Source: Diospyros lotus (lineage: Eukaryota; Streptophyta; Magnoliopsida; Ericales; Ebenaceae). From it: a stretch of DNA of 64,000 nucleotides. Position 1 is the first letter of the stretch, and the number at the start of each line of letters is the position of its first letter. The translations under genes were made by a program, and so were the position numbers. The stretch is from the NCBI RefSeq assembly GCF_014633365.1, contig NC_068349.1:28100753-28164752 (forward strand). Reading direction: 5' to 3'. Of the stretch, positions 24,476-35,581 are shown in pieces. The notes below the pieces were generated by a model, which saw only the letters and a list, made by a program, of their open reading frames with translations, was not told where the DNA came from and searched no databases.

Positions 24476-25636
24476 AGGGAAATTACATGCAGTACCCGAT
24501 AACTGTAAGATGCATACCTAACATTTTAAAGAATACAATGACTGCCTTTGAGGTTTGATACTATTTTGAAATTTCTCCTAATCGTTAATTAACTCATCTA
24601 AACAATAGAAGATTACCAAAATGCCCTTCTAATTTAAAGGCCTTTTCCTTTTCTCACATATTTTCTCCCTTAGGTCTTTGTTTTCTAATTCTCTCTAATT
24701 TCCTTATAAAGGAAGGTAATGGTTACAATAATTGTTTGTCGACGACAACAATGACAGTAGTGGTAATTTGTCTTTCCTTAAAAATCTATGTTCATCTGTG
24801 AGTTCATCTAGGTTCAATCGAAAACCTAGATCAACCTAATCTTATTCCTTGATTGAGTAGTCTCAGCTTGATAAAACCCAAAAATAAAATCTAAGTTTGA
24901 TCAAGTCTTCATCCGACTTTGATGAAATGTAGATATAGCTAGTGGTTGTCAGTGGCCAAGAACGACGACCATTTGTCATTTCCTTTCTTTGATTTTTATT
25001 TTTTTCTTAAATTATAGTAGAAATGAGAGAGAAAGTAAGGAAATATGAGAGAGAAGAAGTGGAAAAGGTCATCTTGACCCTTTGTTCAATAGAAAGGCAT
25101 TTACTATTATTTCCAAAATAGGGGTCAGGTTTTTACAATTATGTCAAAGCTAAAAGGTGGTTATTGCAATTTTTCCTAAAATAATATATTATTGTGCTAA
25201 ATTTTGTTGAATCAAAATGCAACAAAGGCATTGTGTATGGGACCCATCATCACAACATGCAATATCCTCTGCACCTTTAGTAAACTAGGATGATGTTAGT
25301 GGGTTTTCAACAAATGACACATTTTATCAAAATTTTAATCATGATAATTCTGATGATCATTTTAATCAAACTTTTACTTACTCGTCTAATATATTTGTAT
25401 ATTTTGGATTTCTATTTTTGCATACTTGGATTTTCATCTACATAATAAACTCGAGTCTTTATTTTCCATTTTGTTTATTATTATTATCATACTTATGTCA
25501 ACCTTGATTATACTATAGTTGTATTCACTATTTCCTTATCACATGTCATGTTGCATTCTCTCACTTTATACTCGCCAGTCTTCAAAACTCAACACTACTA
25601 TTTAACATTTTTTGAAATATGTTGATGCCAACATAG
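24476..25636. other. Unassigned DNA, possibly an old small DNA transposon at 24477-25180
   Basis: The edges 'gggaaattacatgcagtaccc' (24478) and 'ggtggttattgcaatttttcct' (about 25155-25180) are loosely inverted copies of each other, a pattern common at the ends of small plant DNA transposons. The match is weak and no target duplication is certain. Otherwise I see no gene in this stretch. Confidence 0.3.
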
Positions 25637-26800
25637 TCAGTCCTTCGATATAGACTTCAAGTTACTATTTTTTGTTATTAAACGGGGAGGAAAACAAATC
25701 AATCCTGTGTGTGCTATGGATGAGAGTATGGAAACCCTTGGCTCATTGAGGGGACTGAAATTCCAAAATTGTACTTTCAGGGGCTCTTCTCGTTTGGGCA
25801 TCTTCTCCACTTTACTAGGCCCAACTTCATTCTGTCTTACTCTTTTCTTATCCTTGTATGACCCTAAGATCTCCATCTATAACACAAACTGGTCTACTCG
25901 AGCAAACATTTATGTCATCAAGGTTGGCAAGGCGAGTGTCAAGGACTCCCTGAGTGAAGCGAAGGTGGTTCCATGAAGTAGTGCGAATGCCACTAGGCTG
26001 ACTGGGAGATCTTTCACTTCTTGGATTGCACTTCAAAAACAGTCTATATATTACTTCTGTGGCTCGTTTGGATTTTGTTGCAAACTCATCAGATACATAG
26101 CATTCTTCATTTTCAGGATGTGAGCAGCAGATGCTTCCAATAACTCTTTCTTTAATTGCTCGAACAAACTAATGGTTTCAACGAGTAACTCAGTGAACCA
26201 CTGATGAGCCTAGGAAGGCTTGTCACTTAGTAACCTCACTCCATTTGTGTAGTACAGCTACTACCACAAAATGTTACATAAGTTGCTTTGGATCTTTCCT
26301 TCTGAAATACATTAGCAGCTGAGGCAATTTGAACTCCAGCTATATTGGTTGTCACAAGAGTTCATAGGACAAAGGGAATCCTTTCGAGGGCGCCTCCTTA
26401 GGAGGAGTCACCACCTACTTATGTTCTAGCACCTCCTCAATGATTCACTTCACATCTATAGTCTTTAGTGACTTTGGCTGGGCATCTTCTTTTGGAGGAA
26501 GAGGCATTTAGAAGGCTCTGGATGGGGTTCTTTCAGAAGTTTGTTCATACATAGGGGATTTCCCCGACCATTGGCCACATTCTAATTGAGAGTTTGTTTA
26601 GCCCAAGGCTCGATTGTTTAGCTGGGACGTCACCATCTGCGCCCTGTGCTGGGTTTCCCTTTGACGACCAACGTGAGAAGGCTGCCTCCCTCTTTCCATG
26701 ACTGAGGGTCCCATGTAGGGCAGCTGGATATCGAGCATCATCTCATGTAGTAAGGAGGTTATCCCTTGCATCTTCCACACATTCTCTTCATTACTTATTT
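25637..26800 (-). pseudogene. Decayed gag of a Tat-type gypsy element (element C)
   Basis: Read right to left, a broken frame gives LALPTLMT, a stop, MFARVDQFVL, a stop, then MEILGSYKDKKR, followed by EEPLKVQFWNFSPLNEPR. The pattern 'L.P.TM.ELL.RA..Y...E' followed by basic residues and 'F..Y.PLN.PR..IL..I' is typical of the C-terminal half of gag in plant Tat/Athila-type elements. Further upstream coding (26040-26800) is too damaged to read. It lies upstream of a minus-strand PBS at 27306, consistent with the order LTR-PBS-gag. Confidence 0.6.
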
Positions 26801-27156
26801 GAAGTTCATCATTTCTTTGTTTTAGCTCCTCATAGTTCTATTTGAGTTATTCATAGTATGTTAGCAGGATTGTGGGCGGTGCGACCCCTGAGGGTCTAGG
26901 ATGGCCTGAAGTAGCCATTGGGTTTCTCCTCGGGACCGAAGATTATCCAAGGGAATTCTACTCCTAGATTATTAGTACCACAGGTGGAACAGGGCATCCC
27001 TACCTCTCGACGTGCCCCTTAAGTTTAGTGAGGTGCACTTCTCCTTGCTTAGATGGTCCCCTTTCACCCATTCTAGCAACCAAGCTCTCCCCAAGATGAG
27101 GAACATCTCTCAAATGGACCTCTTTGTCCATGTTGGCTTCTAAAGGCTAGGGTGTT

Positions 27157-27173
27157 GGGGGGGGGGGGGGGGG
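27157..27173. repeat. Poly-G run, 17 bases
   Basis: A homopolymer between the gag remnant and the PBS of element C. Confidence 0.9.
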
Positions 27174-27305
27174 TGGACTTGGTTAGGGTTGCCTGTGGCA
27201 CCAATCTAGGTTCGGGCACTTCTCTTTGTCTGATTAGATGGGTTGCCTAGACCAGGAAATTGCCTTATCCTTACCATCTTGTATTGACTTTCAGTTTTGT
27301 TTCAC

Positions 27306-27321
27306 ACAGATGGCATCAAAT
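27306..27321 (-). promoter_or_regulatory. Primer-binding site of element C
   Basis: The minus strand reads TTTGATGCCATCTGTG, a mutated form of the TTTGGCGCCGTCTGTG-type PBS of plant Tat elements. The LTR end before it, TTGTATTTTGACAACAACAA, matches the LTR end before the PBS at 57460 (TTGTATTTTGGCAACAACA). Confidence 0.65.
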
Positions 27322-27923
27322 TGTTGTTGTCAAAATACAACAATCAAGATTTTTAACGTGGGAACAATTTCTAAAATGAAAATGCTTGTTGGGAACGTGG
27401 AATGAGTCACTTGAGAGAAATGACTCTCTTGAAAGAAATGAGTGTCCAGAAAGAAATGAGTCTCCTGAGAAAAAGATACTGCCCAAAATGAACATGTCAC
27501 CTAAAAGAGTTGTGTCTACCAAGAGGATTAGACTCCAAAAAGGATATCTCTCAGGAATGAGTATACCTAGAATGCGAAGCTTCCAAGAAGAGATGGGATT
27601 CTTCTAGGAAGGATGAGGCTCTTCCAAGAAAGTGTACTGACGGCTTCTAGGGAGAACTCGGAGCCTCTCGGGAAGGATTATCTTGGCTTCCAGAAAGGAT
27701 ATGATCTCTCAGGAAGGAATGGTGCCTAAATTGGTTCTCTTCATATCACTACTAATACAAACAAAAGGGGTTAGAAGGCTTCTAGGGAATGCTCACCCGT
27801 AATGACCCTCCGATGCTTATGTTAGTACTCGAAGCACGTAATTACACAAAAGAAATAGTAAGAATGCTCTAAGTGTCTCGAATTTACTGAATGTGGAAGT
27901 CTCTTTTGAAAGGAAACGCCAAT
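27322..27923 (-). mobile_element. LTR fragment of element C with 18-bp imperfect repeats
   Basis: The inner LTR end is defined by the PBS at 27321. At 27396-27475 four 18-bp units (tgagtcacttgagagaaa and variants) follow each other, then looser 'ctctcaggaaggat' units to about 27720. Because 18 is a multiple of three, the plus strand stays open with a NESLER-like hexapeptide repeat, but this is a by-product. The segment is cut at 27923 by another LTR. Confidence 0.55.
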
Positions 27924-30076
27924 TGTTGGAGTATCAATGCAAGGGTTTAACCGATTTTCAAAAATATTTTCTAAAAACGCATATAAGGTAGTAGAAATAA
28001 AGATCAAAAACACCGTGAATGACCCGTTTCCAATGACCATATGCAACACTAAACTAAATCAATCCATAGGGGGTTTAGTAAATATATTGCACAACACTCA
28101 GAAGGCCGGTGTAGAGGCTGGAAACCTTACTGGACAACAATGCCTTGCTCCCAAATAGCTCCATAATAGATTTTCAGATAGGCTAAATCGACTCCCGAAA
28201 ACACGAAAGGCCTAGTCAATCCATGCTCCGATGAATGGTTGAATCCCTCAACTCACTCTTTGTGCTAGCCAGAGAGAGTGAGGGAGATTGGGCTTAAAAT
28301 GGGTTCAAAGGATAATCTCCAAACCAATATAGGCTATCTATATTGTTGGGTTGTTGCAATAGCAATGGGGAAATCAAATAGGGAGCAATTGAGGAAGGGG
28401 TAAGGGCTCTAGAATCAAGAGAAAAATGAGAAAAGGACAAGAGAAAGGTTGCAACAACTTGCAAGGCTAAATCTCTCTCGTTCTACTTCTCTTCTGGCTT
28501 ATATATGAAATACATAAACTCTAAATGCCCAAAATGCACCCAATTGGATAAAATCAATAAAGAGAGAGAGAGGGAGGGAACTAAGGGGTAACAAGAAGGA
28601 CACACGTTGTCGCCCCTCTCGTCCTCCCGTGCCATGTTCCCCAAAAACCCGTTGCATATACGACAAATCGATCGAGGATTCATAACCCTCGGCAACAGAA
28701 ACTATCGATAGTTCCAAGTCAATAGAATCGATCGATAGCCTTTAAAAGCTATCGACCGTTTTTCTTCCATTCAACCAAGTTTCCATAAATTGCATCTAGG
28801 ATTTCCATTAACACTTAATGACCCTTTCACCATCCCATGATGAAACTGAGGCCCCCGTTAAGTTTTATCGACATGCCTATCAAATCTTGACATGTGCTCC
28901 TCATTAATTTGATCAATAAACTTGATCCGTTAACTCTTAATGGTAACGTTATTAACTCTTAATGATGATTTCAGGTATAATCACTTAAACAACCACCACA
29001 CCCAGATATGTGTGTGACATTCTAAGTTCACTACTAAGTAGCAATTAGGACACGTCAAACTCTTTAACATTGACTAAATATTTTGGCCTACAACGAGGAT
29101 ATCTCCATCTCCTTGATGTAACCCAAAAGACCTTAAGTGACAACTAGTATTATGCTAGGGCGATCCTACCAATAATAAAGTCTTACTTCAGAATAAAACC
29201 TATTTAGGATTTTAATTCCCATGTACTATAATCCCTCCATCGATTATCAACCCGATCAAGTGAGAGTCATGGACTGATCAAACTCACTAACTTGATGACT
29301 ATGCCAAGATCAATGTGGTGAGATTGAGATGACACATCGAAACCCCTTTCGACATTGGAACACTTTCCAATAAAGTGTACCCTAGCAAGGGGTTTCTTCA
29401 ATTAAGACCACCACCAATCGAATAGGATGTTCACCTCACACCAAAGGTCGATGGATCCCATTAACAATCACTTGCCTCCATACGCTACTGCACAGGGACC
29501 ACACAATGCATCTCCCACCCAGTAACTGAATGGTTCTTAACAACAAAAAATCCCTGACATCGACATACAAGACAATTGTGTTACCTTCGATCTAAGAACT
29601 AGTAACATAATCGAAGTCTGTGATTGATCATAGATCCTCTCAGCCATGTGATCTATCATGTGCGTCACATTCAGTAGATGTTCCGCTAGTATCTACCCAC
29701 ATGTATACTCTATTATGGCATGCGACTCACCATCATTTATCATTAGCATCTCATACTAATCAAAGGTAGTATCCCATGTGCCAATCCGTACTTGACTAAT
29801 CATAGTCCCCTTCTAAGAAGTCTAAGGACTAGGAATTATCATTAAGATATCCTTAATACAAAGGTTCATATTCACATGTTCTTAACACTTAAGAGTAAGA
29901 CCTTTAACAAGAAATGTAGGGACTCATTCATATATAATGATTAGAGAGCTATGAGTGAAGATATGACCTCAAAATATGAAAACATATTTTATTATATATG
30001 TGTGCAAGAATTACATCATTTGTCCCATACTTATAATTACTAGATGCCATCTAAATCTAGCATTAGGGCACCAACA
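27924..30076 (-). mobile_element. Large LTR, family L2
   Basis: About 2.15 kb bounded on the minus strand by TGTTGGTGCCCTAATGC (from 30076) and ...ATACTCCAACA (27924). The ends are TG and CA and no coding sequence lies inside. Flanking 5-mers CCAAT and ATAAC do not match, so it is either a solo LTR with eroded duplications or one LTR of a broken element. The next bases on the minus strand, ATTGGCGTTTCC, resemble a PBS. A cluster of ATCGAT-containing words occurs at 28665-28770. Confidence 0.5.
28665..28770. repeat. Cluster of ATCGAT/TATCGATA palindromic words within LTR L2
   Basis: Within about 105 bp: aatcgatcgagg, actatcgatagttcc, aatcgatcgatagcc and agctatcgaccg. Each contains the palindrome core ATCGAT or half of it, separated by unrelated DNA. 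Confidence 0.6.
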
Positions 30077-30560
30077 ATAACACATTTCTGAGTCTTGTAG
30101 CTAGGTATTTTTAAGGTGCGATTTTTGAGGATATCAGAAGGACATATGTGACACATCCCCTGGATCTCGGAAGGACACATCCCATGGGTGTCTTACCTAG
30201 ATAGAGGACCTCTCCGGAGAGAATGTTGTTATCCGAAGAGAAGCTCTCTCCAGAGATGATCTTAATAGTCCGAAGAGAAGACTTCTCCAGAAAGGCGCTC
30301 AGAGTCCGGAGAGAAATTCTTTCCATAAAGATATGTTTTTCCCGAGAGGTAGGCTTTCTTCGAAGAGACTTCTTCTCACTGGAGAGGAACCCAATACCTA
30401 GAGATAATATCTCTCCAAAGAGAACTATCCTTCTCCGAATTGATTGCTCCTTAGCCTAAAATAGGATTTCCTATTTTCCCCCAATTCTAAGTAGTACAAC
30501 AGTTACCATCAAATTAGTATGCTTCCACCAAATATTGAAAAACTTCCTTTATTATTTAGA
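30077..30560. repeat. Short imperfect repeats of a 'ccgaagagaa' motif, probably Tat LTR relic
   Basis: From 30180 to 30450 the words ctccggagagaa, tccgaagagaagc, gtccgaagagaag, gtccggagagaa and tctccaaagagaac recur every 25-35 bp. A similar ccgaagag theme occurs at 34555-34740. It has the look of an LTR or UTR array rather than coding DNA. It lies between LTR L2 and a plus-strand Tat RT fragment. Confidence 0.5.
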
Positions 30561-30950
30561 AGGGCACATACTATTACAATGTCATGTCTTTTAGACTAAA
30601 GAACGTTGGGGCAACATACCAGCGAATGATCAATAAGGTGTTCAAAGACCTATTGGGAGCAACTATGGAGGCATATGTTGATAATATAATGGTTAAGATT
30701 AGTTGTGACAAACTACACGTCGAAAAACTTGCATAGGTGTTTGTAATTTGTCAACAATACAACATGCGGCTCAACAAAAACAAGTGTGCTTTTAATGTTT
30801 ACTCAGGAAAGTCCCTTGGCTATCTTATTAAGTAGTGAGAGATTGAAGTGAATCTAGAGAAAATCTAGGCCATACTAGATATACGGTCCCGCACAGCTAT
30901 AAAAGTTGTTTAGTGGCTAATCGGTCGCCTTGCAGCCCTTAATCAATTTC
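30560..30950 (+). pseudogene. Tat-lineage reverse transcriptase fragment (left part)
   Basis: The plus strand reads YYNVMSFRLKNVGATYQRM, then MEAYVDNIMVK, then QYNMRLNKNKCAFNV and IGRLAALNQF. This is the C-terminal half of RT, from 'YKVMPFGLKN' to the thumb. The catalytic pair is DN instead of DD (30675-30700), and several stops are present. It breaks off at 30950, at the edge of a solo LTR, and continues at 33526 in the same frame once one copy of the duplicated target is removed. Confidence 0.85.
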
Positions 30951-33520
30951 TGTGATGCCCCACTCCCACTTATGGGTGCCACTCGTGAACAAATCATCTT
31001 AACTGCTCACATGCTCGACCATTTGTGAAGGGTGGACTATGTTTCGACACGAAACGCCCTAGGTGGGAACTAGGTTTCATTCCTCCCTTCTCTCAATCCC
31101 AGGATCGACTACAGACTTGAGCTTTAACCATACCACACTTCGCTAATTAAATTACATTAAGTTTGCCCAATCATCTTTTTTTACTTCTTCTTCTTTCCAA
31201 GAATTCCACTGGGCTTCTTATAATTCAAAAATTCCAATCAACCCATTGATTTTTACCAATTTCAAGGAAAAACTCAAATAATTAAAATTTTCAAAAATTT
31301 TGGCATTTTCTCCAAAAATACCCAAAATCCCTTTATTTTTGAAAATTCCTCCATGGCCCATAATCAACCAAGAAATGCCCCCAAATCCCCAATTTTTTAA
31401 TTTTTTTTTAAAAAAAATTGGCTGGCGAGACCTGCTGGCACGCCCAGGGCTTGCATGGGGCCTCGCGATACACTAGCAGTGCAGGCTGGCCGCGAGCTGT
31501 GCGCACCTGTTGCACGTGCACCTAGTGCCTGCGCACCCTGCTGCCCAACGAGGCCACTTGTTAGCTCCAGCTGCTGCTGCCTTCACTCCTTTTTCTTTTT
31601 CTTTTTTTTCTTCTCTTGGCTTCCTAACCCAAAATTTTCAGAAATTAAATTAAATAAATAATCACTAACAATCACCACATTTCCAACAAAAATCATATTA
31701 TTTAACCCCTTTGGTGCTTCCAACAACCCACCAAATATGAGAATTACACCAATACTTAGACATCAACATGCCATAAGCCAATATCTAACTTCAAAATAAA
31801 ATCATACATTCTAAAAAAAAAAAAATAGAGATTAAACACCATATACTAAGGAGACTACATCCAAGCTTGATACGTCACAAGCCATAACAAATACCACAAA
31901 TATACATCACAAACCAAAATACATGGACTATACAAGTTTAGTCTTCCATACTCACAGCCCTTATCCTTCCAAAATACCCTTTCCTTTGGAGGATTACAAC
32001 ACCTACAAAGAGGTCCAAAGTGACCTTATGAGCCATTGCTCAGTAAGGGTGTAATGAACATAAGTACAAACAAAAACATAATATATGATGCCAATGCATG
32101 CATGCAACATGGTTAGGGCTTCCACATCCTCACAACCACCTTGGTTTGAGGCTTTAATCTACCCTACTCCACACAACCTCATGGCCATAGGTCCTTGAAC
32201 ACAAAAAAAAACATGCCAATGCACACATTTAAAGGTTTAAGCACATACTTACAACTTGCAAGCTACCATCCCATGGGGCTAACCCTTACCTCTTATCCTT
32301 TAAGCGTTTCAACATCTTTAACTTTCAAGACTTTCTTGCTTTCCATCCCCCTTAAGACAAAATAGAAATTTTGATCATTGAAGTTTTCTTGAAAACTAGA
32401 AAAATAAGGAAACCATTTCTTTTTACTTGAAACTAACCAAGTTAAGAGCTTACCTCTTGCTCTATCTTTCTTCTTCTTTTCCATTATTTCTTTCTTTCTT
32501 TCTCTCTTCAAATGGCCAAAGAGGACAAGTCTTCTTTACACTTGCCTACTTATATTAGCTCTCCCATCTTTCAAGAACAAATTCTAGCCTTTGGATGTTT
32601 ATGGATTTAAGAGAATAAATCCTAACCCTTCACTAAAAGCACAATCCATGTGCTTTGAAGAACAAATCTTAGCCATTCACTTTGCTTTTAAAGAATACAT
32701 CTTAGCCATTGAATTTTCATTTCTTTCTCATTTAAATTAATGAGACTATTTTCATCCATCATGCATATATATCTCTTGAAAGACATATTTCAATTTAATT
32801 TTTGGGAGACTAATTTCACCATGACAACTTAAGAGACAATTCTTTTTCATGGGCATTTATTTTATCTCTCCCATTTTCCACCATAAATGTATGACTAATT
32901 CCATTTTCTTTTTGCATTTTTCTTTATGCAACATAATGATTACACTCACGTGGGCCAAAATGACCCCTTTTTCCATTTTCTTTTTGATTTATATAAATCA
33001 TTCTCCAACTCATAAATCCACACACACACACACCCATATTTCTAAATACATAATTTCTCTCAAATTTCCAAGTGTCACAATTCACCACTTGGCTTTATCT
33101 CTTAAATCATGGCCATCCATTTATTTCTCCATAAATGATCACATCACTTACCATAAATATGAGGAGAATTTCCACATACGTAAATATATACACATTCTCC
33201 TTAAATTTCCATATACTTGACCACTTTTCATGGAAAATTATATGCTAATTTACCAAAATGCCCTTAATGAATTTTTAATCCCATTTATCCCCACATAATA
33301 CAAAAATGGGAAATTAATTCACTTCTATACTTAATTCCACTTAGGAATTATTTTCAATTTACCAAATTGCCCTTTATTGGACTTCACTATTTAAATTACC
33401 AAAATGCCCCTCTCATAGGGCACCATTATTCTCAAAGATCCATCACCTTCTCAATGGCATTTTTGAAAGTTTCTCACTTTCTTTCTCATTCTCTTAACAC
33501 CAACAACACGGGGTATTACA
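30951..33520 (-). mobile_element. Solo LTR (family D, gypsy), inside the Tat RT fragment
   Basis: 2570 bp from TGTGATGCCCCACTCCCAC to CACGGGGTATTACA. It is flanked by ATTTC (30946-30950) and GTTTC (33521-33525), a 5-bp duplication with one mismatch. The interrupted RT frame continues exactly across it, which fixes the boundaries. The minus-strand end GGCACCCATAAGTGGGAG resembles the LTR ends at 36231 and at 63420-63475, so these three belong to one family. No internal region is present. Confidence 0.85.
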
Positions 33521-33714
33521 GTTTCTCTCCAAGTCTGCCAAGAAAAGTCTTCCTTTCTTCCAAGTGTTAAAAGAAGGAAAGAACTTCCAGCGGAGCGACA
33601 ATTGTGAATAGGCATTCCAAGCATTAAAAGGTTACGTCAGAGAAATTCCACTACTAACTTGACCAGAGACTAGGGAGTAGCTCTACCTGTATCTTGGGGT
33701 TAGTCATGCAGCGG
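33521..33714 (+). pseudogene. Tat-lineage RT/RNase H connection fragment (right part)
   Basis: This continues the frame from 30950: SKSAKKSLPFFQVLKEGKNF, then CE, a stop, AFQALKGY, then LYLYLGVSHAAV. It corresponds to the RT thumb and the start of RNase H ('LPFFK.LKK...F.W...CE.AF..LK'). Stops occur where Gln or Arg codons are expected. At about 33715 the homology ends and an LTR-like sequence begins. Confidence 0.8.
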
Positions 33715-34548
33715 TGCATCGACCTCCATCACTACGCCTTAAGCTCTAGCACCGCAGCCATGGCCGCAACTTCTTCAAGCCATCGCTGCAACAAGCCAGT
33801 GACATCGCCGCTTTCGACCGGCCATCAGCTAGACAACCACCATCTCCTAGCTCTCTCCATCTCTCAACTTCTCTCCCTCATGGCCATGGCTCTCACGAGC
33901 TTTCTCTTTCTCTGTCTCTGCCTGCTTTCAAAATTTGAAAGAAATTGAGCATTATTCAAAACTTGCCCCCCAATCCACTTATATGTATATGTATATTATC
34001 ACATTTACCCCTCAATTATCTCATAATTTCACTTAGAAAATTTTTATAATTGCACTTGGACCCTCAAATGCTTTAATCAATTACATCAAGCTACACAAAA
34101 TCTTAATTTCTCAAAATTTAATAATCGACATTTACTCGATAAAGGTTTATTTCATCCCTACGCCTACATGGGACTTTTTCTCCTCCCGAAAACACTTCAA
34201 GGTTGCCTCACTAGCAAAACTGGACCACCCTTAAGGTCCCCCTGACTTCCTGGATATCCCTTATGACCATTCAGTTCAACCAACAATTTAGGCTTATATA
34301 GAATTTATTCTGAAAACTATTCCTGATCTGATTGCTTTCAGCGTCATTAGCCTTACTTCGAGACACTCGCCAATCTCATTCCCTCTCCCCTAGACATCCA
34401 AGTCTCGAGGCATTCCCTATCGTCGATTCGACAAATTTTATTAATTTACTTCTCGAAATCGACTTTAAGGCTTCCCAGACCACCCGAGGTCCTTTCAAAA
34501 TGACTGAAAATTATATCTTTTCTATCACCATGTAATACGGGGTATTAC
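33715..34548 (-). mobile_element. Truncated chromovirus-type LTR
   Basis: The right terminus GGGGTATTACA (34548) matches the outer terminus of element B's LTRs. The inner text is similar in style ('aatctcaaaatttaataatcgacatttactcgat' near 34110-34140 recalls 'aatctcaaaattaataactcaaaattactcgat' at 8030). The left end is missing and there is no partner or target duplication. It replaces most of the RNase H and all of the integrase of the Tat fragment. Confidence 0.6.
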
Positions 34549-34839
34549 ACCATGTCCCGAAGAGGCGTTTGTGGGGGCCTTCGGATGAGGTCACCCGAAG
34601 AGTCTTTGGGTGGCCCTTTCGCTGAGGTACCCTCGAAGAGGCTTTGGGGGGTCTTTAGTAGGGGCTAATCCTTCCAATGCCTTTGGAAGACACCTTTCAA
34701 AATCAGCCTGCAGTTTCCCCGAAGGGTTGTGCTCCCCACTCTTGTCTACTACTAAAAATTGAAAGGAAGAGTATGAATCTTGCTTTTTAAAATTTTGTTC
34801 TAGAATGAGGGCATCTAAATTTATCGATTTGGGGGGTAT
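34549..34839 (+). other. 3' untranslated region and polypurine tract of a Tat-type element
   Basis: It contains repeated 'ccgaagagg' words (34557, 34600, 34635, 34718) and ends in gatttggggggtat, a typical polypurine tract, directly before TGTTAGTATTTTATG at 34840. It fits the plus-strand Tat RT fragment on its left. Confidence 0.5.
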
Positions 34840-35180
34840 TGTTAGTATTTTATGTTGTTTAGGGCCATCGGAAGGTCCGAATGAGTCTTTGGGGTCACAT
34901 GTGCATAATTATGATATGATTGTTCAGATTCTGAAGGTTTGACTATAATTACTGGTGGTCCCTTGTGGGCCATATCTTTCATCATTTTTTAGCCTAAAAA
35001 CTCTTGCACCCGAAGCTTTTTCCCAAATAGCCTTCCATGTCTTTCGATCTGCCAACTTACTTACTAAAGACTCTTCCGACACTTCTAAAGCCTTTTCTAA
35101 AAGACTCTTTTGCTTTCTTTTTACCCTAAGGACTCTTTTGCAAATTACAATGAAGGTAATTATGGTTAAGCCCACTCCTC
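34840..35180 (+). mobile_element. Start of a Tat-type 3' LTR
   Basis: TGTTAGTATTTTATGTTG follows a polypurine tract. The right boundary could not be found. After about 35180 the DNA becomes coding-like (see next entry), so either the LTR is short or it is truncated. Confidence 0.4.
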
Positions 35181-35581
35181 CACTTCGACAGGGTATGTCT
35201 GGGGTGCTAAGGTGATCATTTCACCAAGAGAACTTTTGGTTGTAAGGAGTAGAGATGTGATAGAATATGCTCGCGCATTTGACATTCTTTCTTCTTGGTT
35301 ACCAAGAAAACTAAGCAAGAGGGAGTTTACTGCCATGGTTGAAGAGGCTGTTATAGCGATCCATATTGACAGTCTAAGGGTAAGACTTAGACTGTCGCTT
35401 CACCAATTTGGGATGAAGTTTTTAGGTGAGGAAATAATGACACTATCCCAGCCACACACAAATGGCTGGGCAGTGTTGGTAGGATTTTTTGTTTTATGCA
35501 AGAAGTGTGGTGTGATGCCCACCAATAATTAATTCGATTGTTTTTACTATGTTTGAACAACGAGGGGGGAAAGAAAGTTTG
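35180..35581 (+). pseudogene. Gag-like 'putative gypsy-type transposon' protein, left part
   Basis: An open frame gives YARAFDILSSWLPRKL and then a block with IDSLRVRLRLSLHQFG and NGWAVLVGFFVLCKKCG. The pattern 'glrlPlh.f...vL...g....qL.PN.W..lvgF.vLc...g' is what I know from the plant domain annotated as putative gypsy-type transposon (PF04195-like). The frame continues past a stop at 35530 and another at 35554 to the edge of a solo LTR at 35581, then resumes at 39192. The assignment is by pattern only. Confidence 0.55.
35577..35581. repeat. Target-site duplication GTTTG, left copy
   Basis: The partner is 39187-39191. It flanks TGTAATACCCC...GGCGTTACA. Confidence 0.9.

Noticed and set aside
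24477..25180. Small DNA transposon with terminal inverted repeats
   Set aside because: The end similarity is loose and no target duplication could be fixed. It is kept only as a remark in the feature list.
33694..33948. 84-residue open frame with a hydrophobic, Leu-rich end (33694-33948, plus)
   Set aside because: It begins in the Tat RNase H remnant and continues into LTR sequence. The hydrophobic stretch comes from CT-rich DNA; no family is recognised.
34525..34553. CCATG repeats around the palindrome TAATACGGGGTATTA, as a minimal insertion
   Set aside because: The palindrome is the normal LTR terminus of this chromovirus type, and the flanking CCATG match is short enough to be chance.
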